Shown here: positions 1 to 7,916 of the stretch, piece after piece
Layout: every line of letters begins with the position of its first letter
How positions within the stretch are numbered: the stretch's first letter is position 1
Source: Ferribacterium limneticum
GTDB taxonomy: Bacteria > Pseudomonadota > Gammaproteobacteria > Burkholderiales > Rhodocyclaceae
Assembly (NCBI RefSeq): GCF_020510585.1
Contig: NZ_CP075190.1
Span: 2,974,001-3,038,000 of the forward strand
Direction: 5' to 3'
DNA: 64,000 nt
The notes under the pieces: model-generated
Told to the model about the DNA's origin: nothing
Database searches by the model: none
Seen by the model: only the letters and a program-made list of their open reading frames with translations
Program-made: the position numbers and the translations under genes

Positions 1-453
1 GGTGCCCGGCACGTATTCGACGCGTTCGACCAATTCGAGGTCAAGCAGGCCGGATTCGTCGATGTAGGCCTGGTTGAACAGGCTGTCCTGCGTTGCATAG
101 CCGTCGATGAGCAGCATGATCCGCCCGGCGTAATCGCCCGGCTCGCCGAAGCCGCGGCCGCCCAGATACTGATAGCGCCGATCGTAGGTGGTGGTCAGGC
201 CGCGCATGCTGTTGATCACGTCGGCCAGCGTCCGGTAGCCATAGGCGCGGATATCGGCTGCCGTGACGATGCTCACGGCCGACGGGGAATCACTGACTTG
301 CTGGGCGATTTGCGCAACCGGCACAGCCTCGCGGAGCATCAGCTGCTCGAAGGGCACCTCTGAGAGGTCGACATCCGGTTCGGCCAGCGCCGCACCGGCA
401 AGAAATGTCAGGCAAAGCGCAGCATTCAACCATTTCAGCCTGCCAAAACTCAT
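1..453 (-). CDS. TonB-dependent outer membrane receptor, N-terminal part (cut by window edge)
   Basis: The reading frame is open from an ATG at 453 to the window edge, 151 codons. It begins with a signal peptide ending in a typical Ala-x-Ala site (GAALA|EPD), then a stretch with the features of a TonB plug domain: SPSAVSIVTAADI, a tyrosine/glycine-rich segment YLGGRGFGEPGDY, LLIDGY and LDLELVERVEYVPGT. Such receptors bind a ligand at the cell surface and import it into the periplasm using TonB energy. The beta-barrel and the ligand specificity lie outside the window, so the substrate cannot be named. The gene is divergent from the DUF4124 gene. Confidence 0.85.
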   Translation of the reverse strand, partial: MSFGRLKWLNAALCLTFLAGAALAEPDVDLSEVPFEQLMLREAVPVAQIAQQVSDSPSAVSIVTAADIRAYGYRTLADVINSMRGLTTTYDRRYQYLGGRGFGEPGDYAGRIMLLIDGYATQDSLFNQAYIDESGLLDLELVERVEYVPGT

Positions 454-683
454 CCCGCCAATTTTCCCTGTGTCGTTGCCAGCACCTGCTCATGCATGAC
501 GCATGTCATGGCCGGTATTTTTGCCGATTTTATCAAAAGCAAAAACCAGCAACCAAGCAAAACATTTTTGTTATTTTACTCAAATAATACAAATAAATAG
601 GCGTATTGGGTCGGCAAGCCAGAACGCTTGCGGACAGCCCTCGCTGATACGCACCGAATGCATTTTTGGTGAATAATTACGCC
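454..683. other. AT-rich divergent intergenic region
   Basis: This 230-bp spacer separates two divergently transcribed genes. Its centre (about 530-600) is strongly AT-rich and probably holds promoters for both sides, but I see no convincing -35/-10 pair or operator. Confidence 0.4.
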
Positions 684-1238
684 ATGTTGAGAATTTTCAT
701 CGTCACCTTTGCCCTCATCTCGCTGCCCGCCCCGGCCAGTGCCGAAATCTACAAGTGCCGCCTGGCCAATGGCAAAACCGAGATAGCCAACGTCCCCTGC
801 CCGACGGGCAGCGGCACGGTGACCGTACGACCGGACGAACACGTTTCCGAAGCCACTCGCCGGGCAGCCGAGCAGGATGTCGAGCGGATGCGCAATTACG
901 TCGAGAAACGCGAGGCCGTGCAGCGCGCCGAAGAGGCGGCCGAGCGGGAAGAACGGGTGGCCAGCCAGCGCCAGCAAAACACGGCCAGTCGCGCCCCCCG
1001 CCAGTACGGCAACACCGACGAATGCCTGCGCAACATCGAGTCAATGATTCTGGAAGCGAGTCAGCGCGCCCAGATGGAGGCCGAATGCCGCAATCTGGTC
1101 AGCCCGCAGCCGGTTTACGCGCCCGTCGGCGTACCCGTCTATCCGCAACGTCACCACGTTCATCCGCTGCCGGCACCAGCCCCCAAGACCGAACCGCCCA
1201 GCGCGCCGAAAATTTCGGTACAACCCCTGAAAAAATAG
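684..1238 (+). CDS. DUF4124-type exported protein
   Basis: A 184-residue protein with a signal peptide (MLRIFIVTFALISLPAPASA, cleavage before EIYKC). The mature start EIYKC...NGKTEIANVPCP is the DUF4124 pattern, a small periplasmic domain common in betaproteobacteria whose function is unknown. A charged region rich in Glu and Arg (about residues 45-110, probable coiled coil) follows, then a second cysteine pair (DECLRN...AECRN) and a Pro/His-rich tail. The ATG at 684 is preferred over an in-frame TTG at 666 because it starts the signal peptide directly and has GGTGA about 11 bases upstream. Confidence 0.75.
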   Translation: MLRIFIVTFALISLPAPASAEIYKCRLANGKTEIANVPCPTGSGTVTVRPDEHVSEATRRAAEQDVERMRNYVEKREAVQRAEEAAEREERVASQRQQNTASRAPRQYGNTDECLRNIESMILEASQRAQMEAECRNLVSPQPVYAPVGVPVYPQRHHVHPLPAPAPKTEPPSAPKISVQPLKK

Positions 1239-1271
1239 CCGGACAAGTTCACAGCCAAACTTTCCGGAACC

Positions 1272-1307
1272 CTACGGTCAACCGGAAATTTTGCCCAATT
1301 TTGAAAT
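1272..1307 (+). repeat. Dispersed 36-bp repeat, copy 1 (intergenic)
   Basis: First of six copies of a 36-bp element starting with CTACGGTCAACCGGAAA and ending TTTTGAAAT. It lies in the spacer between the DUF4124 and DUF1415 genes. The other copies are at 18012, 25830, 33081 (reverse), 39326 (reverse) and 40802. Confidence 0.8.
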
Positions 1308-1353
1308 ACCCCGAGCGGCGCCAGCGTCGCCTCAACGCACGCCAAGGCCCGCC

Positions 1354-1926
1354 ATGTCCCAGCTTCTCCAGCCCTACCCTGACGCCGCTGCCGGCGAGGA
1401 AATGATCGCCAGCACGCAAGTCTGGCTGGAACGCGCCGTGATCGGCCTCAACCTGTGCCCCTTCGCCAAAAGCGTCTTCGTCAAAAAACAGGTCCGCTAC
1501 GCCCTGACGGCAGCCAGCACACCTGACGAACTATTGGCCGAGCTGGAGCATGAACTAACGCTGATGGTCGAAACCGACCCGAGCAAACTCGACACGACGC
1601 TGCTCATCCACCCGCTGGCGATGACGGATTTTCTCGACTTCCATTTCTTCCTCGGCGAAGTCGATGCGCTGATCCGCAATCTCGGCTACGAAGGCGTTTT
1701 CCAGATCGCCAGCCTGCACCCGCAATACGAGTTTGCCGGCAGCGAACCGGACGACATCGCCAACTACACCAACCGCTCCCCCTACCCGACCCTGCACCTG
1801 CTCCGCGAAAGCAGCATCGACCGCGCCGTGGCGGCCTTCCCCGATGCCGAAGCGATTTTCGAGCGCAACATCGAGACGATGGAACGCCTCGGCCACGAGG
1901 GCTGGAAAAAGCTCTGGCTGAGTTGA
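1354..1926 (+). CDS. DUF1415 family protein
   Basis: A 190-residue soluble protein with the conserved blocks of DUF1415: VIGLNLCPFAK (about residues 30-40), IASLHPQYEFAG and NRSPYPTLHLLRE. The biochemical function of the family is not established. The ATG at 1354 is chosen over the open upstream frame because the family starts here and because the upstream part is the dispersed repeat at 1272-1307. High GC and codon use match the core genes of the window, in contrast to the DNA that follows. Confidence 0.85.
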   Translation: MSQLLQPYPDAAAGEEMIASTQVWLERAVIGLNLCPFAKSVFVKKQVRYALTAASTPDELLAELEHELTLMVETDPSKLDTTLLIHPLAMTDFLDFHFFLGEVDALIRNLGYEGVFQIASLHPQYEFAGSEPDDIANYTNRSPYPTLHLLRESSIDRAVAAFPDAEAIFERNIETMERLGHEGWKKLWLS

Positions 1927-2239
1927 GCAAACGGCAATTTCGTGGCCGACCGGTCAGTGGCAAGAATTGGAAGCGGCCGTTCTCAGCCTGAATACAAAAT
2001 ACAAAAGCGGCCCCCAGCCATTGGAAGCGCCGACTTGTACCTCGACTCCCAGCCATAAAGGGCTATAGATGCATCGAAAAAACGAGTGGCACGCAAGCTT
2101 GCGTTTGCAATTAGATAGTGACCGCCCGACCATGATTGACGTGAGCAACTTGTTGGCCTCATTGATCATTCGATTTTGACTAGAGAAGGCGTCAACCTAT
2201 GGTTCGGTGCTCCTTCGAATTTGAGCGCCACCAAGTCAG
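1927..2239. other. Gene-free 313-bp stretch at the left edge of the low-GC region
   Basis: No open frame here resembles a known protein, and I see no RNA gene. GC content drops in this stretch relative to the DUF1415 gene, and low-GC genes follow up to about 24.8 kb. It may carry remnants of the junction where the catabolic region joined the chromosome. No clear direct repeat, tRNA end or transposase fragment was recognised. Confidence 0.4.
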
Positions 2240-3490
2240 TTACTTGAGAAAGCGGTATGGCGTCGGATCAATTTCAGGTGCTCTGCCAGCTACAAGGTGG
2301 GCAATGAGCTGCCCAGAACCGCAGGCCATCGTCCACCCAAGAGTGCCGTGCCCTGTGTTGAGAAACAGGTTGTCAAATTTTGCCCGACCGATCAGGGGCA
2401 CATTATTGGGCGTTGCCGGCCGTAAGCCCGCCCAGACCTCGTAGTTGTCACCTTCTATGGCTCTTGGGAAAACTGATCTGAAGCGATTCAGGATCGCCGC
2501 ACAACGCGCCTTGTTAATAGAGACGTCATAGCCGGCAAACTCAGCGGTGCCTGCAACTCGCAAACGATTACCCAGGCGAGAGATCACAATTTTTTGGCCA
2601 TCATCGGTGAGACTGACCGTTGGCGCGACGCTGTGCTTATCGAGAGGCACTGTGATTGAGTATCCCTTGGCCGGATAGACCTGTATTCCCATGCCCACTG
2701 TTTTCAGCAGAATTGGCGACCAGCTTCCGAGGGCGACGACAAATGCATCTCCTGTGAGGCATGTGCCATCTCCAAGTCGCACCTTTGCCACGCACTCGCC
2801 CTCTACCTCAAGTGCTTTGATTGTTTTGCCAAAAACGAAGGAAACCCCGATCTCCTTGCAATGCTGCGCCAGCGACTGGGTGAACTTGTGGGCATCTCCT
2901 GACTCATCGTCGGCGGTGTAGGTGCCACCAACGATGGGCACGCTTGATCCGATGAGCGCCGGCTCGATATCCAGGCATTCGCGGGGCTCCTTGACAACCC
3001 GTTCACAGCCGAACTCCCGCATCAGCGAGGCCTGAGACGTTGCCACGGCAAACTCCTGCTCGTCCGTATAAAAATGCAGGATACCGCGCGTCAACTGGTC
3101 ATACTCGAGCTTGAGTTGCTGGCGCAACATCCCCAGCTTTTCGCGGCTGTAAAGCGCCAGACGCAAAATATCGATGGTGTTTTTGCGCGCTCTTGCTGCC
3201 GAACATTCAACCAGAAAGCGCATGCCCCACGCCCACTGTGCCGGATCGGCACGGAGCCGCCACAGCAACGGAGCGTCCTCTCGCCCAAGCCATTTGGCGA
3301 CCTGCAAGGGCATTCCCGGATTGGCCCACGGCACGGCATGGCAGGCTGATATTTGGCCACCATTGGCAAAACTGGTCTCCATTGCCGGTTCTGCCTGACG
3401 GTCAATCACCGTCACCTCATGGCCATCCTCGGCCAAATACCATGCCGTAGCCACGCCGAGCAATCCGGCACCGAGGACGACCACTTTCAT
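2240..3490 (-). CDS. dadA: FAD-dependent D-amino acid dehydrogenase (DadA family)
   Basis: A 416-residue flavoprotein, the usual length for DadA. The N-terminus holds the dinucleotide-binding motif VLGAGLLGVATAWYLAE (GAGLLG, residues 7-12), followed by the family blocks FANGGQISACHAVPWANPGMP and, near the C-terminus, WAGLRPATPNNVPLIG and LFLNTGHGTLGWTMACGSG. Known members oxidise D-amino acids to 2-oxo acids and pass electrons to the quinone pool. It lies 19 bp downstream of acoL on the same strand, so it is probably the last gene of a glcG-acoL-dadA operon. Its role in acetoin catabolism is not evident and the true substrate may differ. No strong ribosome binding site is visible. Confidence 0.85.
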   Translation of the reverse strand: MKVVVLGAGLLGVATAWYLAEDGHEVTVIDRQAEPAMETSFANGGQISACHAVPWANPGMPLQVAKWLGREDAPLLWRLRADPAQWAWGMRFLVECSAARARKNTIDILRLALYSREKLGMLRQQLKLEYDQLTRGILHFYTDEQEFAVATSQASLMREFGCERVVKEPRECLDIEPALIGSSVPIVGGTYTADDESGDAHKFTQSLAQHCKEIGVSFVFGKTIKALEVEGECVAKVRLGDGTCLTGDAFVVALGSWSPILLKTVGMGIQVYPAKGYSITVPLDKHSVAPTVSLTDDGQKIVISRLGNRLRVAGTAEFAGYDVSINKARCAAILNRFRSVFPRAIEGDNYEVWAGLRPATPNNVPLIGRAKFDNLFLNTGHGTLGWTMACGSGQLIAHLVAGRAPEIDPTPYRFLK

Positions 3491-3509
3491 CTAGGTGGCA
3501 CCAATTAGC

Positions 3510-4973
3510 TTAATTGACGTTCGCCCGTGCTTTCGGCATGAACAGATCGGTGATCGATCCGTCAATGATCTCGGCAGCCAGCGCCACCGACTCCGAAAGC
3601 GTCGGGTGTGCATGAATTGCGTGCATCAGCGTGTGGATATCTGCGTCGGTTTCCAGCGCCAGAACAGCTTCGGCCAGAAGCTCTCCGGCATTTACCCCAA
3701 CAATTCCGGCACCCAGCAGTTTTTTGCTGACTGGATCAACCAGCAATTTGGTCAATCCATCCGTCCGTCCGTTAGCCAGCGCTCGCCCCGACGCAGCCCA
3801 CGGAAACACGCCTTTCTCATACTCAACGCCAAGACTGTCAGCTTCAGTTTCGGTCAAGCCAACCCAGGCAACTTCAGGGTCGGTATAGGCAATGCTTGGA
3901 ATGCTTTTCGGTGCAAAGCGCACGTCGCGACCAGCGATCGTTTCGGCCGCAACCCGTCCCTCGTGCGTCGCTTTATGGGCCAACATCGGACCGCCGACAA
4001 TATCGCCGATGGCGAAAATGTTCGGTACATTGGTACGACAACGATCGTCGACAGGAATAAAACCCCTCGCATCGACGTGCAGCCCAGCAAGCTCTGCACC
4101 AAGGCGCTTGCCATTTGGCTGACGCCCGACTGCAGACAATACTCGGTCGTATAGTTCTGGACCGGATGGTGCCTTGGCCCCTGTGAAATGCACCAACAGT
4201 CCTTCCTCCAGGGGCTCTATGCGCGCAACCCGGGTGCCAGGCATGATGGCCTCACAACGCTTGGCCAGTCGTCCCTGTAAAACTGCAACGAGATCCCGGT
4301 CGGCGCCTGGAATCAGCCCATCCGACATCTCGACGATACTGATACGGCTGCCAAGCGCCTCGTACACGGTTGCCATTTCCAGTCCGATGATGCCGCCACC
4401 CATGACCAGCATGCGTTTTGGTACGTCCGCCAACTCAAGCGCACCGGTCGAATCAATCATGCGCGGGTCGTCATAGGGCAGACCGGGAACGGTACTGGGT
4501 GACGAACCCGCGGCAACGATGCAATGAGAAAAGCTGATCTCGCAATTCGACTTGTTGCCAATCACGGTGACCGATTGCGGCGAACTGAAGCTGGCGGTTC
4601 CCTGCAGAATAGTAATCTTCCGCTGGCGCGCCAGCCCGGATAGTCCGCGGGTCAGTTTTCCGATGGTGATGTTCTTGTGGTTACGCAAGCCGGCAAGATC
4701 GATTTCAGGCGCGCCGAAACGTATGCCATGGCCTGCCATTGACTGGGCATCGGCAATCACTTTTGCGGCATGCAGAAGCGTCTTTGACGGAATGCAACCG
4801 ACGTTCAGACAAACGCCGCCGAGAGTTGCTCTCGAATCAACCACAACGACATTGCGCCCGAGATCCGCAGCGCGGAAGGCGGCCGTGTAGCCGCCCGGGC
4901 CGCCACCAATGATCAGGACCTCTGCATCCATTTCAACCATCGTCGGTTTTTCACTCATTTGGCCGGTCATCAA
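3510..4973 (-). CDS. acoL: Dihydrolipoyl dehydrogenase (E3) of the acetoin dehydrogenase complex
   Basis: A 487-residue FAD enzyme. Residues 22-27 (GGGPGG) form the FAD-binding loop, and GGVCLNVGCIPSK carries the redox disulfide C55/C60. A second nucleotide-binding loop (MGGGIIGLEMA) binds NAD, and the C-terminal HAHPTLSE supplies the catalytic His/Glu. It reoxidises the dihydrolipoyl group of AcoC with NAD. There is no N-terminal lipoyl domain, unlike some AcoL/PdhL proteins. The start overlaps the end of the GlcG-like gene by four bases (ATGA), which suggests translational coupling. Its place next to acoXABC makes it the dedicated E3. Confidence 0.93.
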   Translation of the reverse strand: MMTGQMSEKPTMVEMDAEVLIIGGGPGGYTAAFRAADLGRNVVVVDSRATLGGVCLNVGCIPSKTLLHAAKVIADAQSMAGHGIRFGAPEIDLAGLRNHKNITIGKLTRGLSGLARQRKITILQGTASFSSPQSVTVIGNKSNCEISFSHCIVAAGSSPSTVPGLPYDDPRMIDSTGALELADVPKRMLVMGGGIIGLEMATVYEALGSRISIVEMSDGLIPGADRDLVAVLQGRLAKRCEAIMPGTRVARIEPLEEGLLVHFTGAKAPSGPELYDRVLSAVGRQPNGKRLGAELAGLHVDARGFIPVDDRCRTNVPNIFAIGDIVGGPMLAHKATHEGRVAAETIAGRDVRFAPKSIPSIAYTDPEVAWVGLTETEADSLGVEYEKGVFPWAASGRALANGRTDGLTKLLVDPVSKKLLGAGIVGVNAGELLAEAVLALETDADIHTLMHAIHAHPTLSESVALAAEIIDGSITDLFMPKARANVN

Positions 4974-5485
4974 GCGCCTCCGCCATTGAGAACGTTTTTC
5001 ACCGCATCAACTGCGGCCTGAGCGCAGGCTTCATCTTGATCTGCCGTCCCACCGCTGACACCAATAGCGCCCAAATGCGCGGCCCCAGCCATGACCGGAA
5101 GGCCTCCAGCAAAAGCAATGATGCCTTTTACGTGTACCAGACCGGGCAGGACTGCGGGCTTACCTGCTTTTCCGTACACCAACTCTTCGATGACGCGTGT
5201 CGGAAAGGGAAATTTGGCTGACGTTTGTGCCTTGTTGAGCGCTATTTCACCAGCGCCCAAAAATGCATGATCCATCCGTTCAAATGCAATCAGATTGGCG
5301 CCGCCATCAACCACCGCGACGTTCATCTTCCAGCCCTTTGCGGTGGCCTGAGCCGCGCAAGCGTCGATCATTGTGCGCGCGACGGCGACGGTCAGTTCTG
5401 GTTGAGGCGCTGCAGCCTGAACGGTGGCATTGCTTATCAAAAGCACGGAGGCCAGGAAAAGACGTTTTCTGTTTAGATGAAGCAA
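4970..5485 (-). CDS. Exported GlcG/HbpS family (DUF336) protein
   Basis: A 171-residue protein with a signal peptide (LFLASVLLISNATVQA) followed by a GlcG/HbpS fold: MIDACAAQATAKGWKMNVAVVDGGANLIAFERMD, then the Gly-rich C-terminal part IAFAGGLPVM...GAIGVSGGTADQDEACAQAAVDAV. The family is found next to many oxidoreductase clusters; some members bind heme or cobalamin, but its role here is unknown. It is the first gene of the minus-strand operon, transcribed from a sigma-54-type promoter at 5556-5571, with a predicted leader of about 60 bases. Confidence 0.8.
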   Translation of the reverse strand: MLHLNRKRLFLASVLLISNATVQAAAPQPELTVAVARTMIDACAAQATAKGWKMNVAVVDGGANLIAFERMDHAFLGAGEIALNKAQTSAKFPFPTRVIEELVYGKAGKPAVLPGLVHVKGIIAFAGGLPVMAGAAHLGAIGVSGGTADQDEACAQAAVDAVKNVLNGGGA

Positions 5486-5555
5486 GATATATATCTCCGA
5501 TGGTCAATAGGCAGATGAGCGCGGGATCGTCACCCGGCTCTTTAACCATCGCTAG

Positions 5556-5571
5556 CGCAATCTCCATGCCA
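5556..5571 (-). promoter_or_regulatory. Candidate sigma-54 promoter for the glcG-acoL-dadA operon
   Basis: On the minus strand the sequence is TGGCATGGAGATTGCG: a TGGCATG -24 element and a TTGC -12 element with GG and GC exactly 12 bases apart, as the sigma-54 consensus requires. The predicted start of transcription is near 5545, 60 bases before the ATG at 5485. Confidence 0.75.
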
Positions 5572-5644
5572 CCCCTTCGGCCGGGAGGATTGCCGCGCCA
5601 GCCTCAGCAAAACGACCAAAAACTGCATCTATAGGCAATGCAGA

Positions 5645-5682
5645 TGTCGCACCCCGACTGCGACACCTGTATCTTTGTCGCA
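5645..5682. promoter_or_regulatory. Putative upstream activator sites (AcoR?) shared by two divergent sigma-54 promoters
   Basis: A perfect inverted repeat TGTCGCA (5645-5651) / TGCGACA (5659-5665), with 7 bases between the arms, is followed by a third half-site TGTCGCA (5676-5682). The cluster lies 75-110 bases upstream of both the minus-strand promoter (5556-5571) and the plus-strand promoter (5757-5772), the usual enhancer distance for a sigma-54 activator. Assignment to AcoR is an inference from its position in the cluster. Confidence 0.65.
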
Positions 5683-5756
5683 GCAATAGCGATAAATACT
5701 GACGATTTTCCTCTCGCCAGCCCCGGATTCGAGCAAAAAACCACAAATTCCCCGGT

Positions 5757-5772
5757 TGGCATGGTCATTGCA
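5757..5772 (+). promoter_or_regulatory. Candidate sigma-54 promoter for the acoXABC operon
   Basis: The sequence TGGCATGGTCATTGCA matches the -24/-12 consensus (TGGCAYG, four bases, TTGCA) with the correct 12-base GG-to-GC spacing. The predicted transcription start is near 5783, 20 bases before the acoX ATG, so the leader consists of little more than the ribosome binding site. Confidence 0.8.
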
Positions 5773-5802
5773 GTGGTACGGCTATCCAAGGAGCCTGCTG
5801 CA

Positions 5803-6882
5803 ATGTCACCTGAACAATTTCCCGGAACAGCCTGCGTTGGGATCATCGCCAACCCTGTTTCTGCGCGCGATATTCGCCGCATCGTTGCAAACGCCAGCAA
5901 CCTGCAGACATCGGAGCGGGTAAGCATCGTTTTGCGGCTTCTGTCTACGCTTGCCTCCTGTGGCGTTGAGCGCGTGTTGATGATGCCCGACAAGGCTGGC
6001 ATCAGCTCGATGTTGCTGCGCAGCCTGAACCGTGAGCGCAACCTGAATCACACCCTGCCGGAACTGGAATTTGTTCCCATGGACGTGACGTCCACGGTCG
6101 ATGACACCTTCTTTGCCGCTCGCTATATGCAGGCAGCCAATGTAAGCGCGATCATCGTCCTGGGCGGCGATGGGACCCATCGCGCAGTTGTCCGCGAGTT
6201 GATTCGCGGAGTCCGCCGCGGTAAGGCCGCAGTGCCGATCGCCGGTCTCTCCAGCGGGACAAACAACGCCTTCCCTGAAATGCGCGAACCCACCGTAACA
6301 GCGATGGCAGTAGGCCTCTATGCCAAGGGAAAACTAAGCGCCCAACAGGCATTGGCGGCAAACAAGGTGCTGGAGATTTCGATCGATGACGGTCTCCAGC
6401 AGGATATTGCAATCGTCGACGCCGTTATTTCGTCTGATCGATTTGTCGGTGCTCGCGCCCTCTGGAAAACACAGAGTCTTCGGGCTGTCTATTTGACCTT
6501 CGCCGACCCGGAGGTAATCGGCATGGCTGCGATTGGCGGCCTGTTAGAACCTCTAGCCAGAGCCGATGCCGGCGGCCTGGCAATCACTCTCAACAACGAT
6601 CCAGAACAATGCCGTCTGCATCTTGATGTTCCGATCGCCCCTGGAATGATCTGCGATGTCGGCATCGCAGATTGGCGGCCGATGCCTGCCGATCATCCAT
6701 TCATAGTTCCGCTCGCTGCCGGCGTTGTTGCTCTTGACGGTGAGCGAGAACTTCCTTTTGAAGCTGGTCAGCAAGTCAGGATCACGCTCCGCGAGAACGC
6801 TTTTTCGACGGTGGATATTGCCAGATGCATGCGGGTCGCCGCATCTGAAGGCCTTTTCCGCCATACATCACCACGCCAATAA
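5803..6882 (+). CDS. acoX: AcoX, ATP-NAD kinase-like protein of acetoin catabolism
   Basis: A 359-residue protein, the same length as known AcoX. The N-terminal block VGIIANPVSARDIRRIV and the glycine-rich IIVLGGDGTHRAVVREL and PIAGLSSGTNNAFPEM are ATP-NAD-kinase-fold motifs (GGDGT, TNN). AcoX occurs in proteobacterial acetoin operons but its reaction has not been defined. The ATG at 5803 has AAGGAG at 5788-5793. The open frame extends upstream to 5638, but that part would lie before the sigma-54 transcription start and run through the activator sites, so it is rejected. First gene of acoX-acoA-acoB-acoC-lplA-thiamine-binding protein. Confidence 0.9.
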   Translation: MSPEQFPGTACVGIIANPVSARDIRRIVANASNLQTSERVSIVLRLLSTLASCGVERVLMMPDKAGISSMLLRSLNRERNLNHTLPELEFVPMDVTSTVDDTFFAARYMQAANVSAIIVLGGDGTHRAVVRELIRGVRRGKAAVPIAGLSSGTNNAFPEMREPTVTAMAVGLYAKGKLSAQQALAANKVLEISIDDGLQQDIAIVDAVISSDRFVGARALWKTQSLRAVYLTFADPEVIGMAAIGGLLEPLARADAGGLAITLNNDPEQCRLHLDVPIAPGMICDVGIADWRPMPADHPFIVPLAAGVVALDGERELPFEAGQQVRITLRENAFSTVDIARCMRVAASEGLFRHTSPRQ

Positions 6883-6897
6883 CAGGAGACATCCATC

Positions 6898-7884
6898 ATG
6901 GCAGACAACAATCCCTTCCCTATGTCGCGCGAAGAGTTGCTCGCCGCCTACAGGAAAATGCGCACGATTCGAGAATTCGAGGAGCGACTGCACATCGACT
7001 TCGGTCGTGGTGACATTCCTGGCTTCGTGCATCTTTATGCCGGAGAAGAAGCTACGGCAACCGGAATCATGTTCCATCTGGGCGACGGCGACCGTATCGC
7101 AAGTACCCACCGCGGTCACGGCCATTGCATTGCCAAAGGCGTTGACGTTATCGGGATGATGAAAGAGATCTACGGCAAGAAAGGCGGCTCCTGCAACGGC
7201 AAGGGCGGCTCAATGCATATCGCCGACCTGAGCAAGGGCATGATGGGAGCCAATGGCATTCTCGGTGCCGGTGCCCCGTTGATCTGTGGTGCGGCTCTTG
7301 CCGCCAAATTCCGTGGCAAAGGCGAAGTGGGTGTCACTTTCACCGGCGATGGTGCATGCAACCAGGGTACCTTTCTGGAGAGCATGAACCTCGCAGCAGT
7401 GTGGAATCTCCCAGTGATCTTCGTTGTTGAAAACAACGGCTACGCTGAATCAACCTCACGCGACTACGGCACAGCGGTAGAAAGCTTTGTCGATCGTGCT
7501 GCTGGTTTCGGCATGCCCGGTGTCAGCGTTGACGGCACCGACCTGTTCGCGGTCTACGAGGCTGCCGGCGAAATGATCAAGCGCGCCCGCCAAGGTGGTG
7601 GCCCAGCTCTACTTGAATGCAAGATGGTTCGTTTCTATGGCCACTTTGAAGGTGATGCGCAGACCTACCGCGCTCCTGGCGAGCTTGACGATATTCGCGA
7701 AAACCATGACTGCATCAAGATTTTGGCGACACAGCTGAAAAGCTCAGGTGTTGTAAGTGCCGATGAGCTCATGGCAATCGATCAACAAGTGATCGAACTG
7801 ATCGAAACCGCTGTCAAGGAAGCCAAGGCCGCCCCCATGCCGACTCTCGCCGACCTGACAAGCGACGTCTACATCAATTACTGA
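6898..7884 (+). CDS. acoA: Acetoin:DCPIP oxidoreductase / acetoin dehydrogenase E1, alpha subunit
   Basis: A 328-residue E1-alpha protein. It carries the thiamine-diphosphate and Mg-binding motif starting at GDG (150-152), continuing CNQGTFLESMNLAAVW and ending at NN (179-180), plus the E1-alpha block STHRGHGHCIAKG. With AcoB it cleaves acetoin and transfers the two-carbon hydroxyethyl unit to lipoyl-AcoC, releasing acetaldehyde. It has a good AGGAG site in the 15-bp gap after acoX. Its need for thiamine diphosphate fits the thiamine-related genes in the same region. Confidence 0.95.
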   Translation: MADNNPFPMSREELLAAYRKMRTIREFEERLHIDFGRGDIPGFVHLYAGEEATATGIMFHLGDGDRIASTHRGHGHCIAKGVDVIGMMKEIYGKKGGSCNGKGGSMHIADLSKGMMGANGILGAGAPLICGAALAAKFRGKGEVGVTFTGDGACNQGTFLESMNLAAVWNLPVIFVVENNGYAESTSRDYGTAVESFVDRAAGFGMPGVSVDGTDLFAVYEAAGEMIKRARQGGGPALLECKMVRFYGHFEGDAQTYRAPGELDDIRENHDCIKILATQLKSSGVVSADELMAIDQQVIELIETAVKEAKAAPMPTLADLTSDVYINY

Positions 7885-7916
7885 AACGAATATACAAGAC
7901 AAATCAGGAGATAGAA

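Noticed and set aside
1927..2239. Possible insertion-sequence remnant in the gap before dadA
   Set aside because: No transposase fragment, terminal inverted repeat or target duplication could be identified.
5638..5802. An upstream start that would lengthen AcoX by 55 residues
   Set aside because: The segment contains the activator sites and the sigma-54 promoter, and AAGGAG precedes the ATG at 5803.
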